Shown: positions 35,431 through 44,330, numbered from the stretch's first letter. The stretch: DNA of 46,859 bases from Prevotellaceae bacterium (GCA_015256945.1 JABZLB010000021.1:1-46859); one strand, 5' to 3'. The notes: a model not told the origin generated them from the sequence alone. Numbers and translations: made by a program.

Positions 35431-35709
35431 CCTTATGATGCCATCGGGCAGCGACAAGGCAAACACCCGCACGCCATACCGGCCGTACGCAACCCGCTAC
35501 CCCACAGGGGTATGGGCCGCTACAAACACAATGCAGCCCGAAAAACAGCACCCGGGCAACCGTCATGCGGCTCCATGCCGGTATAAAATTTGTAAAAAGT
35601 ACGAATATTCATGAAAGTATACATAACTTTGCATGCGATATAGAGCAGTTTTTACAAGAATACGGATTGAGACATACCGTTTATTCAAGATTAAAAACAG
35701 AGTTTAATT
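35431..35709 (+). repeat. Long direct repeat, copy B (279 bp), leader of small-peptide gene B
   Basis: The second copy of the 30650-30928 repeat: same length, about 96% identical, with the last 147 bases identical. The start-to-start distance is 4781 bases. Its left end lies about 28 bases upstream of the divergent TonB receptor promoter. The -7 box is at 35624-35631 and the inverted pair at 35590-35598/35649-35657. The 169 bases from here to the peptide start are unlike those after copy A. Confidence 0.92.
35624..35631 (+). promoter_or_regulatory. -7 box in repeat copy B
   Basis: TAACTTTG, identical in sequence and context to the box in copy A, with no -33 TTTG. It would drive peptide B and the fimbrillin-like gene as one transcript with a leader of about 240 bases. 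Confidence 0.4.
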
Positions 35710-35878
35710 TACAACCGGCTATTACGTAAACTGCTGATACACAGCCTCTATACGTAGCAGCATATAAAGTTCTGAACAGCATGTAACCAGCCGTGCGGTG
35801 TAGGTGTGCCACATGATTTGGCAGGCTTCGCCGCCAGAAATTACCGTCTGAAAGAGCGTAAAAGATTTTATTTCAGGA

Positions 35879-36070
35879 ATGAACAAGAACACAGAAACCA
35901 CAAAACGCCGCTATCACAAGCCCGTTATTACCGCATGTTACATGGCCGCAGAGAGCGGCTTGCTGGCAGGAAGCCCCAATGTGCAGCCCGGAGGCGGAGG
36001 CGGAGGCAGCATTACTGTTGAGCCGTTAATACCGGTAGACGGAGGCTCTGACGATGAACTGGAGGGCTGA
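35879..36070 (+). CDS. Small glycine-rich peptide B of a paired family (63 aa)
   Basis: Paralogue of peptide A, with KRRYHKP, then GLLAGSPNVQPGG, six consecutive Gly, SITVEPLIP and a GGSDDELEG end. No signal peptide, no membrane segment. The gene lies 37 bases before the ATG of a large fimbrillin-like lipoprotein and is probably cotranscribed with it. I recall short peptides with a similar KP...LLAGSP pattern near fimbrillin or surface-protein genes in other Bacteroidales; I know of no described function. It could be a leader or regulatory peptide, a secreted signal, or a modified-peptide precursor. The match with peptide A in both sequence and upstream DNA makes it very likely a real gene. 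Confidence 0.8.
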   Translation: MNKNTETTKRRYHKPVITACYMAAESGLLAGSPNVQPGGGGGGSITVEPLIPVDGGSDDELEG

Positions 36071-36107
36071 CGCCACCCTGACATCGCACAGCAAACAACT
36101 GGAAACC

Positions 36108-38813
36108 ATGAGAAAAAAGCCAAAAAAACATTTGCTTTCAGCACTTTTCATGGCAACGGCAGCCTTTGTTATAACGGCGTGCGCCGAAGAAGAGGCTGCC
36201 CCTGACGGCAGTAAGACCGCTGCAAGGGTGCGTTTTCATGTAGAAGATGCGCAGGCAACCGCCCTGCGCCACAATATGCGCGGCATAACACGCGGCTCAA
36301 TTGTGCCGGGCATGACAACGTCGGGCATGATACCGCAGCGCCTCGAAGCACACGACAACCACGGTTTAGACGTTTGCCTTATTGACGAAACCATAGAGGG
36401 TATAAACCCCGTTGAACAGTTATCAGGAACGCGTGCTACGGTAAAGACATCGATAGATGCCGACTTTACCGCCTCGGGAATACGAGCTGCATCGGCATCA
36501 GGCATAGCCACCGCACCGCAATGGTTCAGCGGCGAGCGCACAAAGCCTGTGGGTGAACTGTATCATGACATTCCATGGAGCCTTATATTGCCCGACGCCC
36601 GCTTCTATGCCGTATATCCTGAAGCCGGCAGTTACAGCGGCATACAACTGTCGGCGGCGAATGCAAACGGCCGCACCTGCGTTGATTTCGAGGTAATGCC
36701 CGATGTAAAAAAGCAAGTTGACCTGATGACTGCATGCACGGGCGATGTACATTACGCCACACCGGGCGTGCCTCCTGAAACCAATCTCAGGTTCAGACAC
36801 GCGCTGACGGCCGTACGTTTTGCCGTAGGCCAGAACCTGTCGTGGGATAAAACCATTGACCGTATTGAGCTGCGCAACGTTCTTTCAAAGGCCAGGTATA
36901 TACTGTCTGACCAGTATGGCGGCAACGGTGCAGCATGGGACTATACCATTTCAACCGCCCGCACAAACTGTGTATTGCAGAACGTGAGCGTATCGACAGG
37001 CAAAAGTCCGAACACTATCATCGCAGGCACCGATACTGACAACTATACTTTCTACATGATACCGCAACAGCTTACGGGCAAAGGCGTCATGGCCCTCATA
37101 CATTGTACCGACGGAACCCTTATCACCACAACGCTAAAGGGCCAGTGGGAGGCCGGGACAACGCGCACATACAAGCTTACACAGCGAAACTCGACATGGC
37201 AATACACCCTGCTTGGCACCTCTGCGGCACCCGCTGAATACAATCAAAGCACAACCAGCGCGTTTACCATCACGAGCTATCGCACCGCACCAAACGGCTA
37301 TCGGCAGACGGTTCCATGGAAGGTTGTGGCATACAGCACCGACGACGGCGCCACATGGACAGCACAAAAACCCGCATGGCTTATATCGCTCAGCCGCGAA
37401 ACAGGCGACGGCGGCGATGTAGCCCAAACCGGAACAGCCACATTACGTACCGACATTGTCGACTTGCTGGCTCAGCGCAACAACACACTGAGGCAGGCAC
37501 AACAACGTGGAAGCGCCGCCACACCCTTTGATTTGTCTACCCAGGGCGATACCAGGCCACGCACCACAGCCAACAGCTATCTTATAACGGCACCGGGATT
37601 CTACCGCATTCCACTCGTATACGGCAACGCCATAGAGAACGGAGCGACAAACGAAAAATCGTATAAAAGCTCGAAAACTTCGCCCAACATTCTGCAAACA
37701 TTTCTCGATCACGACGGCAAACCAATTACCGACCCGTGGATTGAGCAGTCGAACGGTGGGGCTAATGCAGGTATTGACGGCGCGCATATTGTGTGGTCGG
37801 ACGAGAACGGGCTTGTACACCTCGGGCCTTCGCCCATTGTTCATGACGGCGGAAAAGCGTATTTGCAGTTTGAAGTAAAGGCCAACGATATAAAAAACGG
37901 CAATGCAGTAGTAGCCGTTACCCGGGGAGGAACGACAGTATGGACGTGGCACCTGTGGTTTGCACCGCAGCAAGTGCTCGACAAAATAGAGGTAACCAAT
38001 TACCAGAACGTCAAATACAACTTCACAACTGAGAATTTAGGCTGGAAATATACAACATGGAACGGGTCGGCCTACGATACCGACCGCAAGGTAAAGGTGC
38101 GCATTGAGCAAACCATATCGCAAAACGGTACACCACAATACACCGTAATAGACATTGTTCAACGGGCCGGACAAACCAAGCGTGGGTATGGAGCGCTTTA
38201 CCAATGGGGACGTAAAGACGCCTTCCCTGCGACCGAAACGCTGCCCGAAGGCGCCGTTATCAAGGATACAGGAAACCACATGACGCTGAAGAATGGCATG
38301 CAGAACCCGGGTACTTTCTATGTTCCGGTGCAGTCGTGGATGTATAATTACACCTACTTTAACCTGTGGGATGCCGATAATACTGATGTTTCGTCAAACA
38401 GAAGCAATAACGACGGACCTACCATCAAGACGGTTTACGACCCCTCGCCTGCTGGTTTTAAGGTGCCTGCCACCAATGCCTTTACAGGCTTTACTACAAC
38501 AGGCGGCAACGTTGAAAGCCTGAACCAGATCAATACCAGCCAGACTTACAACGGCTCTGTGTTCCAACGCAACATGGGTTATGTTTTATGGACCAACGGC
38601 AACCACAATAAAACCATATACCTGCCGGCAGCAGGACGCCGCGACCAGATAACAGGCGACGTGACCGGACTGGCTGATTACGGACAATATACGGTGGCAT
38701 CGCCTACCACTGTCGGCTCATCGGGTTTGATGATATTCAATCATGTATCGTTCAAACCGCTTTTAGATACCTGGCGTTGTACGGGTTCGGCCGTGCGTCC
38801 AGTGGCCGAATAA
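36108..38813 (+). CDS. Large fimbrillin-family lipoprotein with FISUMP-like C-terminal domain
   Basis: A 901-aa lipoprotein. I start it at the ATG at 36108 (MRKKPKKHLLSALFMATAAF, lipobox VITAC, Cys25); a longer frame from 36054 would overlap the peptide gene. The N-terminal half (about 30-360) resembles Mfa-like fimbrillin domains: WSLILPDARFYAVYPEAGSY, LRFRHALTAVRFAVG, YTFYMIPQQLTGKGVMALIH. The middle (about 380-700) is beta-rich and unassigned. The C-terminus resembles the Fibrobacter major paralogous (FISUMP-like) domain: GYGALYQWGRKDAFP, YDPSPAGFKVP, YLPAAGRRD, GSAVRPV near the end. It is probably a surface adhesin or fimbria-associated protein. No Mfa1/Mfa2 anchor or assembly gene is beside it. 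Confidence 0.75.
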   Translation: MRKKPKKHLLSALFMATAAFVITACAEEEAAPDGSKTAARVRFHVEDAQATALRHNMRGITRGSIVPGMTTSGMIPQRLEAHDNHGLDVCLIDETIEGINPVEQLSGTRATVKTSIDADFTASGIRAASASGIATAPQWFSGERTKPVGELYHDIPWSLILPDARFYAVYPEAGSYSGIQLSAANANGRTCVDFEVMPDVKKQVDLMTACTGDVHYATPGVPPETNLRFRHALTAVRFAVGQNLSWDKTIDRIELRNVLSKARYILSDQYGGNGAAWDYTISTARTNCVLQNVSVSTGKSPNTIIAGTDTDNYTFYMIPQQLTGKGVMALIHCTDGTLITTTLKGQWEAGTTRTYKLTQRNSTWQYTLLGTSAAPAEYNQSTTSAFTITSYRTAPNGYRQTVPWKVVAYSTDDGATWTAQKPAWLISLSRETGDGGDVAQTGTATLRTDIVDLLAQRNNTLRQAQQRGSAATPFDLSTQGDTRPRTTANSYLITAPGFYRIPLVYGNAIENGATNEKSYKSSKTSPNILQTFLDHDGKPITDPWIEQSNGGANAGIDGAHIVWSDENGLVHLGPSPIVHDGGKAYLQFEVKANDIKNGNAVVAVTRGGTTVWTWHLWFAPQQVLDKIEVTNYQNVKYNFTTENLGWKYTTWNGSAYDTDRKVKVRIEQTISQNGTPQYTVIDIVQRAGQTKRGYGALYQWGRKDAFPATETLPEGAVIKDTGNHMTLKNGMQNPGTFYVPVQSWMYNYTYFNLWDADNTDVSSNRSNNDGPTIKTVYDPSPAGFKVPATNAFTGFTTTGGNVESLNQINTSQTYNGSVFQRNMGYVLWTNGNHNKTIYLPAAGRRDQITGDVTGLADYGQYTVASPTTVGSSGLMIFNHVSFKPLLDTWRCTGSAVRPVAE

Positions 38814-38878
38814 GGCGCAACGCCATTCAAATACAGCTGTAACAACAGCCGCATGACGCTGTAAACCGGGCAAAAACG

Positions 38879-38923
38879 AGCGTAGCCTGCAAACACAAGG
38901 TTTGCAGGCTACGCTTTGTTTTT
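38879..38923. terminator. Strong terminator between the fimbrillin-like gene and the convergent M6 protease gene
   Basis: AGCGTAGCCTGCAAAC (38879-38894) pairs perfectly with GTTTGCAGGCTACGCT (38900-38915), a 16-bp stem with a 5-base loop, followed by TTGTTTTT. The minus side reads CGTTTTTG, so it can serve both genes. Confidence 0.9.
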
Positions 38924-39011
38924 ATCATCATATAACGGCCGGGCTGTATGCTGTTGCAGGTTAACGCGTGCCGGACAGCACGTTATGCAGGTTACATACA
39001 GCTGCCCAGCG

Positions 39012-41240
39012 TTATTTTTTTACCAGTTTACGGCCGCCCTGTACGTACACTCCGGCCGGCAACTGCTGTATATTGCGCCCTGCATAGCGGCCGTCGAGAG
39101 TATAGATGGCATTGTGGGAAGCATCGGTTACCGTCAGACGGGTGATGCCAGTAGGCAGTCCGAGAATCTTCAAATTGTCGATATTCCAGAAATAAGCCAG
39201 CCCTTTGCCGCCCGTATCATAGCAGTGAAAGCGAACACGCATGTTGTCAGACATATGGCTCGAGAGGTCAATGGTAAGCTTTGTATACTTGCCACTCTGT
39301 GTGTTGCCGGCGGCATCGAGCGGATAATCGGTCAGACAGTTGAACAAAGTAGTCCATGTTGCACCTCCGTCGCTGCTTACATCTACATTGTAGAACTGTG
39401 GATTGTTTGCCGGATTTTTGTTGGCAGCCGTTGTCCTTGACCAGAACTCGAGCGTCTTTCCCTTTGCAAAGACGGGCGAAACAAGCGTTTGTTCCTCGTG
39501 CGCATCGTCCCAGGCTTCGATAAGTGTGGCCGCATGGGTGCCCTCATATGAGCGATAAAGGCCGCGGTTGGTTTGCAGCGTGCGGGTTAAATCCCATCCG
39601 CGAGTGTCGCTGTTTTGGACGGTCCAGCCATTCGGATTCGACGTGTTCTCCCAATCTTCATACAATACAACACTTTCGTTTGTTTTTTCGTTCTGCGTAA
39701 TGCTGAGCGTAGCCGTTACCGAGGAATAAGCTTTATCGGTGAAGGTTATGACGGCCGTGCGGGGTGCTCCCGTCGTATTGTCGGATTGTGCAGCCAGTAC
39801 AAGCTGCGTGTCGCCGCCGCGACCTTCGCTCTTCGACAGCGTAAGCCATGCCGGAACACCCGATACTTCCCAGTCGCCATCAGAAGAAATCCCTACCGTT
39901 GCGCCGCTTCCGGCCTGCCCTGAAAGATTTACTGCCGTTTGCGAAAGCACGATACGGTGGGCCGATGCCAGCAAATCGAAGGTCATTACAGCCCCTGCCG
40001 ACGATATGTTGGCGATGGCAAAGTTGGCCTCTGTGCCGTCACTGTAAAAAGGACGCTGGGCTGCTGCGCCTCCGAAAGCGGTGCGACCGTTGTCGGCACT
40101 GAACGCAGCCTGACTGAGATTACCGTCAGAAGTAGTTGTCCCGCCGGGGCGGAAGATGTACTGTTCGTCCAGACGGGTGGTGCCGTTATAGGCCAGATTG
40201 CCGCCCGTAAGGTCGGGATTAACCCGATATACAATCAGTCCCGACTCAGGCAGACTGGCATCAAAGCCTTCCTTTTTGCGGTATTCAACCACAAAATATT
40301 CGCGATGGCCGACAGGTTGAATCTTGTAAGCTACGTTCTCGTCGGTGTTACCGCCGATGGGATTAAGCGTATAGGTGCCGGGAGCAGAGATAGAAGGTAT
40401 CGAGTCGAGCCAATGACAGTAACGCCATTTGGTATAGGCAGTCATGTGCTGTGCGACGGGTTGTATGTTCGACATCAAGTCCCACACACCCACAGGATTA
40501 AGTCCATCCTTGGCGTTATGGTAAAGATCGTAGGTACCTAAGTTGTGTGACATCTCATGACACAGCACTCCTGTATTCAAAGGTATGTTGGGATTTGCCG
40601 CCCCTAACTTAAAACCGTTGCTCTCATCAAATACCATCAGGAAGCTCACTACGCGCTTACCCTGTATGGAATCGCCCAGAATGTAGTTCTGACGCTGAGG
40701 CCAGAGCAGGTGCGTATTGCCTATGGCCGAGGTGCCGCTAAGCACTATTGTGAGGTTGTCAACGATGCCATCGCTGTTGGCATCAACCTGATAGCCGGCA
40801 GGAATATTCTGATCAAGATACTTCACTACCTCTTTAACCAGACCGCTCCGGCGCGCCTCCATTGCCGTTGCATTGCCTTTTGGGTAGCCCGTAGGGTTGA
40901 CAGAGCTTTGCTCTTCATAGTATCCGCGCTCCATTCGAGAGCGAAACGACATTACCTTGCTGCCGGCAGGGGCAGGGAAAAGACGGCTTCCCCAGGTAAG
41001 TTTGCCGTAGGATGCCTGTGTGAAATAATTGATGACGCTGTTATAACCCGGTACGGTTGAATTGAAAAGACTGTCATAATGTTCAATCGTATTGGTTTGA
41101 AAGACAGCTCCCGGGCCTGTTTCGGTCTCATCGGCAAAGCGCACAAACACGACCGTATTGTTCAAAACAGTATGACCCTGCACCGAAGGGGAAAGAGCAA
41201 GACATGAAAGAACAAGAAAAAGAAGATAATATTTTCGCAT
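39012..41240 (-). CDS. Secreted M6-family metalloprotease with BACON domain and C-terminal sorting-like tail
   Basis: A 742-aa protein. I use the ATG at 41240 (MRKYYLLFLVLSCLALSPSV signal peptide); an upstream in-frame TTG is less likely. The M6 catalytic domain (about 25-420) holds HEMSHNLGTYD (His228, Glu229, His232), the HExxHxxGxxD zinc site of immune-inhibitor-A-like enzymes. A BACON-like domain follows (about 425-520, WEVSGVPAWLTLSKSEGRGG), then a jelly-roll domain (about 525-690, VLYEDWENTSNPNGWTVQNS). It ends in YTLDGRYAGRNIQQLPAGVY then GGRKLVKK, like Bacteroidota secretion/sorting tails. It probably cleaves host or dietary proteins outside the cell. The gene is divergent from an LRR protein with the same kind of tail. 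Confidence 0.88.
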   Translation of the reverse strand: MRKYYLLFLVLSCLALSPSVQGHTVLNNTVVFVRFADETETGPGAVFQTNTIEHYDSLFNSTVPGYNSVINYFTQASYGKLTWGSRLFPAPAGSKVMSFRSRMERGYYEEQSSVNPTGYPKGNATAMEARRSGLVKEVVKYLDQNIPAGYQVDANSDGIVDNLTIVLSGTSAIGNTHLLWPQRQNYILGDSIQGKRVVSFLMVFDESNGFKLGAANPNIPLNTGVLCHEMSHNLGTYDLYHNAKDGLNPVGVWDLMSNIQPVAQHMTAYTKWRYCHWLDSIPSISAPGTYTLNPIGGNTDENVAYKIQPVGHREYFVVEYRKKEGFDASLPESGLIVYRVNPDLTGGNLAYNGTTRLDEQYIFRPGGTTTSDGNLSQAAFSADNGRTAFGGAAAQRPFYSDGTEANFAIANISSAGAVMTFDLLASAHRIVLSQTAVNLSGQAGSGATVGISSDGDWEVSGVPAWLTLSKSEGRGGDTQLVLAAQSDNTTGAPRTAVITFTDKAYSSVTATLSITQNEKTNESVVLYEDWENTSNPNGWTVQNSDTRGWDLTRTLQTNRGLYRSYEGTHAATLIEAWDDAHEEQTLVSPVFAKGKTLEFWSRTTAANKNPANNPQFYNVDVSSDGGATWTTLFNCLTDYPLDAAGNTQSGKYTKLTIDLSSHMSDNMRVRFHCYDTGGKGLAYFWNIDNLKILGLPTGITRLTVTDASHNAIYTLDGRYAGRNIQQLPAGVYVQGGRKLVKK

Positions 41241-41282
41241 ACTATACAATGGTTGGTGAAACGAATAATAACATTATTTCTG

Positions 41283-41290
41283 CAAAAATA
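41283..41290 (-). promoter_or_regulatory. -7 box for the M6 protease gene
   Basis: Minus strand TATTTTTG fits TAnnTTTG; no clear -33 TTTG at 19-21 bases. It lies in the 155-base divergent gap shared with the LRR gene promoter. Confidence 0.4.
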
Positions 41291-41331
41291 TTAAATTTTC
41301 TGCGTTTCTGTCGTTTTATAAGGCATTTTGT

Positions 41332-41362
41332 TTTGCATTTTTACTTTTATTTAATATATTTG
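41332..41362 (+). promoter_or_regulatory. Promoter of the LRR protein gene
   Basis: TTTG (41332-41335), 19 bases, TATATTTG (41355-41362): full consensus, with a short leader of about 27 bases before the ATG at 41396. Confidence 0.75.
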
Positions 41363-41395
41363 CAAGCAATCTGTACAACATCAAAATAACATGAT

Positions 41396-42691
41396 ATGAA
41401 GAAAATTTTACTTACACTTGCTGCACTTTTTGGCAGCACCCTTACGATTCTGGCACAGAACGGTAACTTGCTGGCCACGTTTAAAACTGGTCCGCAAGCA
41501 GGAAAGTTAACGCTGACACTGGCATCAACTGAGCGCCCTACCGACTACTCGGTAGACTTTGGAGACGGCAACATTGTGAGGAAAGGCACGACTGAACCTT
41601 TCGACGGCTGGGACGGATCGGTAGATATTGAGGGGACGCCTGCGGCAGGAAGCACCGTAAAGATTTACAGTGGCGGCACCATTACATATCTGGAAGTAGT
41701 AGGCAAGGCTACGGAAAGCCAGATAGAAACAGCCGATCTGACGAAGCTTACACAGCTTACCGAGCTTGACCTGCACGCCAACAAGCTCACAACAATAGAC
41801 CTTTCACAGAATACGAAACTGAAGAAACTGGACCTGAGCCGCAACGAACTTACGGCGCTCGACCTATCTAACAACACGGCCCTTACACAGCTGGACCTGA
41901 ACAGCAACACCACGCTTTCAGCACTCGACTTATCTAACAATACGGCCCTTACAAAGCTTACGCTGAGCAAATGCCTCATGCCGACGCTCGATTTATCGGC
42001 CAACAAGTTGCTCCGCAGCTGCTATTTGCTCGACATGGGCCTCACAAACCTCACTGTTGGAGAGAAGACAGCCAGCGGTTTATACCTTAGCGTGAACAAC
42101 AACAAGCTCACCACGTTAGACCTTCGCCAGGCCAAGGGCTTAGAGAACAAAGGAAAATTGTTTGCCGCAAACAACAATCTCACCGAACTGTTATACGACA
42201 AAATAGGCACGGCTAACCTTGCAGGCAACAAGTTCAGCTTCGCCACGCTGCCCGTTGCAAACATAAACGTGCTTACCTATGCACCGCAGCAGCCGCTGGA
42301 TATAGTGCTCAACGGGTCGGAAGTAGACCTTTCTGCCCAGCAGGCCGATACATACAAATGGTATGATACCGACGGCAACGAACTGGCAGAAGGCACCGAT
42401 TACACAGCCGCAACAGGCAAATTTACATTCCTTAAAACCCCTGCTAAGCCCGTTTACTGTGTGCTTGAAAGCACCCGCTTCCCCAAATTTGTGGGCAGCA
42501 ACGCCTTTAAAACCGTTACCATACAGCCCGTGGGCACAGGCATAAGCCTGCTTAAGGCCGACAATGCCGCTGCCAACACGGCATATTATACGCTCGACGG
42601 CAGCTTCGCCGGCTTCAACAAGCAACAGCTTAAACCCGGTATTTACGTAGCAAAGAACGGTAAAAAAGCTGTGAAAGTGGTGGTAAAGTAA
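41396..42691 (+). CDS. Secreted leucine-rich-repeat surface protein with C-terminal sorting-like tail
   Basis: A 431-aa protein with signal peptide MKKILLTLAALFGSTLTILA. A beta-sandwich-like N-terminal part (about 22-105, YSVDFGDGNIVRKGTTEPFD) precedes about six leucine-rich repeats of 21 residues (about 110-230; TELDLHANKLTTIDLSQN, KKLDLSRNELTALDLSNN, and so on). The C-terminal 60 residues end YYTLDGSFAGFNKQQLKPGI then KNGKKAVKVVVK, closely like the tail of the divergent M6 protease. LRR proteins of this group bind host or bacterial surface molecules. The tail suggests cell-surface delivery by a type IX-like route, but this is inferred. It ends at a strong terminator. Confidence 0.88.
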   Translation: MKKILLTLAALFGSTLTILAQNGNLLATFKTGPQAGKLTLTLASTERPTDYSVDFGDGNIVRKGTTEPFDGWDGSVDIEGTPAAGSTVKIYSGGTITYLEVVGKATESQIETADLTKLTQLTELDLHANKLTTIDLSQNTKLKKLDLSRNELTALDLSNNTALTQLDLNSNTTLSALDLSNNTALTKLTLSKCLMPTLDLSANKLLRSCYLLDMGLTNLTVGEKTASGLYLSVNNNKLTTLDLRQAKGLENKGKLFAANNNLTELLYDKIGTANLAGNKFSFATLPVANINVLTYAPQQPLDIVLNGSEVDLSAQQADTYKWYDTDGNELAEGTDYTAATGKFTFLKTPAKPVYCVLESTRFPKFVGSNAFKTVTIQPVGTGISLLKADNAAANTAYYTLDGSFAGFNKQQLKPGIYVAKNGKKAVKVVVK

Positions 42692-42760
42692 ATTCAAAGA
42701 ACGGTAAAGAAACCGCGAAAACGATGGTAAGATAAATACTATCCTACATAAAAAATAAAC

Positions 42761-42815
42761 CATGCCGCAATTCTGGTGTGCCTTGTGCATCGGAATTGCG
42801 GCATGATTTGTTTCT
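42761..42815. terminator. Terminator after the LRR protein gene
   Basis: CATGCCGCAATTC (42761-42773) pairs perfectly with GAATTGCGGCATG (42793-42805), followed by ATTTGTTTCTT. The minus side has an A/T-rich tail too, so it may work both ways. Confidence 0.75.
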
Positions 42816-43234
42816 TATATCACATAGAAAAGCTGATAGAAGCAAATAACAAAAAGCCAGACATACCGCTTTCTTTTGTGTAAAATACGTCACGCTCCCT
42901 TTATTTTCAGGAAACAATTCTGGAGAAATGGAAACGCTGTACAGATTATTCTATTCCTCTTCCTCCTATTTTTCAGGGAAGCACAGGCAATAAAGAAAGC
43001 CCGTAGCAGGCGTTAACAAAAGCGATAATATAACAGCAAAGGATACCTTAACACCAGAACGCCGATGGGCTGCCGAAACAACACTCCCAATTAATACGTA
43101 TAAAAGGAAAATCACTAACGGGATTAGGAAAATAAAAAGAACACCAATCCATCTACTTTTTAACGCATGAAACGAGTATAAATACGCAACTTTTATTAAA
43201 TTTGCAGCACAACATCTATCATATTTATCAAACT
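42816..43234. other. Gap between the LRR gene and an unrecognised gene
   Basis: AT-rich sequence without a plausible ORF or repeat. A -7-like TAAATTTG lies at 43197-43204, 31 bases before the ATG of the next gene, but no TTTG is found 19-21 bases upstream. Confidence 0.3.
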
Positions 43235-43948
43235 ATGGCAACAACCTTATCAGCATGGGAAAGCTTTAAGAGCATCAAAACAAGGAGTTTGTTTAAAAAC
43301 AAATATCTGACAGGACAAGGCTTAACCAAACCACAAATCATCGAAATTATGCGCAAAATGAAAGTGTATATCGACCGGATAGAACAGTCGACACTTGGTA
43401 TGCGTGTAAAAAAAGCAGAGAATATACAGAGTCTTGCTGCTATCTTTAATGAAATATTTAATAACGAATGGAAAGAATACATTAAGGATAATTATAAGGA
43501 TATTCCTGCCTGTTTTCAAGAATACTGCAACTTTATTATGCTCATGCAGGAATATGTTAAGACATATTACATTAATCCGGCAGAAGCAGGCAATATGAAA
43601 TACCCCAATGGGGAGTTCATAAAATTGGATGATTTGGTAAGCTCGGCGAAAGTTAAGCATAACCATATCAAGCTCTCTATTCAGGGAGCAACATATATTT
43701 ATTCGGCAACAAAAGCACTGGCCGTGGTTATTTCTTATATCGGCTTTGACGCGGTATATGCTGCAAACTACAAAGTTATTGGCCTGAAAGCACTTACCAG
43801 GCATGTTCCGTTAGGACAAGAAAAGAAGTATGCCGACATAGGTTCAGGCTGGTTCTTGTGCACGTTAGGCGGTACGATGTCAAAAGTACGCCTGATCAGA
43901 ATATTAGCCATGCGCTTTAATAAAGAAATAAAGGCCGAAATGGTTTGA
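43235..43948 (+). CDS. Hypothetical protein, 237 aa
   Basis: I do not recognise this protein. I use the ATG at 43235 (MATTLSAWESFKSIKTRSLF) rather than an upstream TTG at 43202, which overlaps the -7-like box. It has no signal peptide or membrane helix. The first half is predicted helical and charged (IIEIMRKMKVYIDRIEQSTL), and the second half is mixed (SIQGATYIYSATKALAVVIS, ADIGSGWFLCTLGGTMSKVR). It stands alone, between a terminator and a repeat region. It is more AT-rich than its left-hand neighbours, as is everything to its right, so it may mark the edge of acquired DNA. Confidence 0.6.
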   Translation: MATTLSAWESFKSIKTRSLFKNKYLTGQGLTKPQIIEIMRKMKVYIDRIEQSTLGMRVKKAENIQSLAAIFNEIFNNEWKEYIKDNYKDIPACFQEYCNFIMLMQEYVKTYYINPAEAGNMKYPNGEFIKLDDLVSSAKVKHNHIKLSIQGATYIYSATKALAVVISYIGFDAVYAANYKVIGLKALTRHVPLGQEKKYADIGSGWFLCTLGGTMSKVRLIRILAMRFNKEIKAEMV

Positions 43949-44330
43949 TATTCTTTGTCTTATGTGAAAAAGGATATGAGAGCGTGTAGAAAGATTTTGC
44001 TTCATAATGCTGATTATTATTGTTTGAAACAGCTTGCTTTGCTCTCTTATTTATTAGAAATTATTGTTCTGTATGCTGAAACAAATAATAGCATTTGTCA
44101 TTACAATAGTATGTATTCGCCTATTCTTCAGATATAAAAAGAAGATACAACAATTGCTGGATTTGTGTATCAGAATTATTGTCATGTGCCGGAGTTTGGC
44201 TTCCTTTTCATTATCATTATGCTTATCCTGCCCGTTTATCAAGCCATTGACAAGAGTACAAGAAAATACTTTAAACATGAAGAATACAGTAGTAATGCCG
44301 TATAACGACTTTTGATCGTAGTGCCTATTT
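43949..44330 (+). other. AT-rich stretch with a possible small membrane-protein ORF
   Basis: A plus-strand frame from ATG 44073 to 44315 (80 aa) begins MLKQIIAFVITIVCIRLFFR and then has a Lys-rich turn and a second hydrophobic part. No ribosome site, promoter or homologue is evident, and other frames of similar length overlap it, so I do not call it a gene. Nothing else is seen here. Confidence 0.2.

Noticed and set aside
36054..36107. Longer N-terminus for the fimbrillin-like protein
   Set aside because: It would place 18 charged residues before a clean lipoprotein signal and overlap the peptide B gene; the ATG at 36108 is better.
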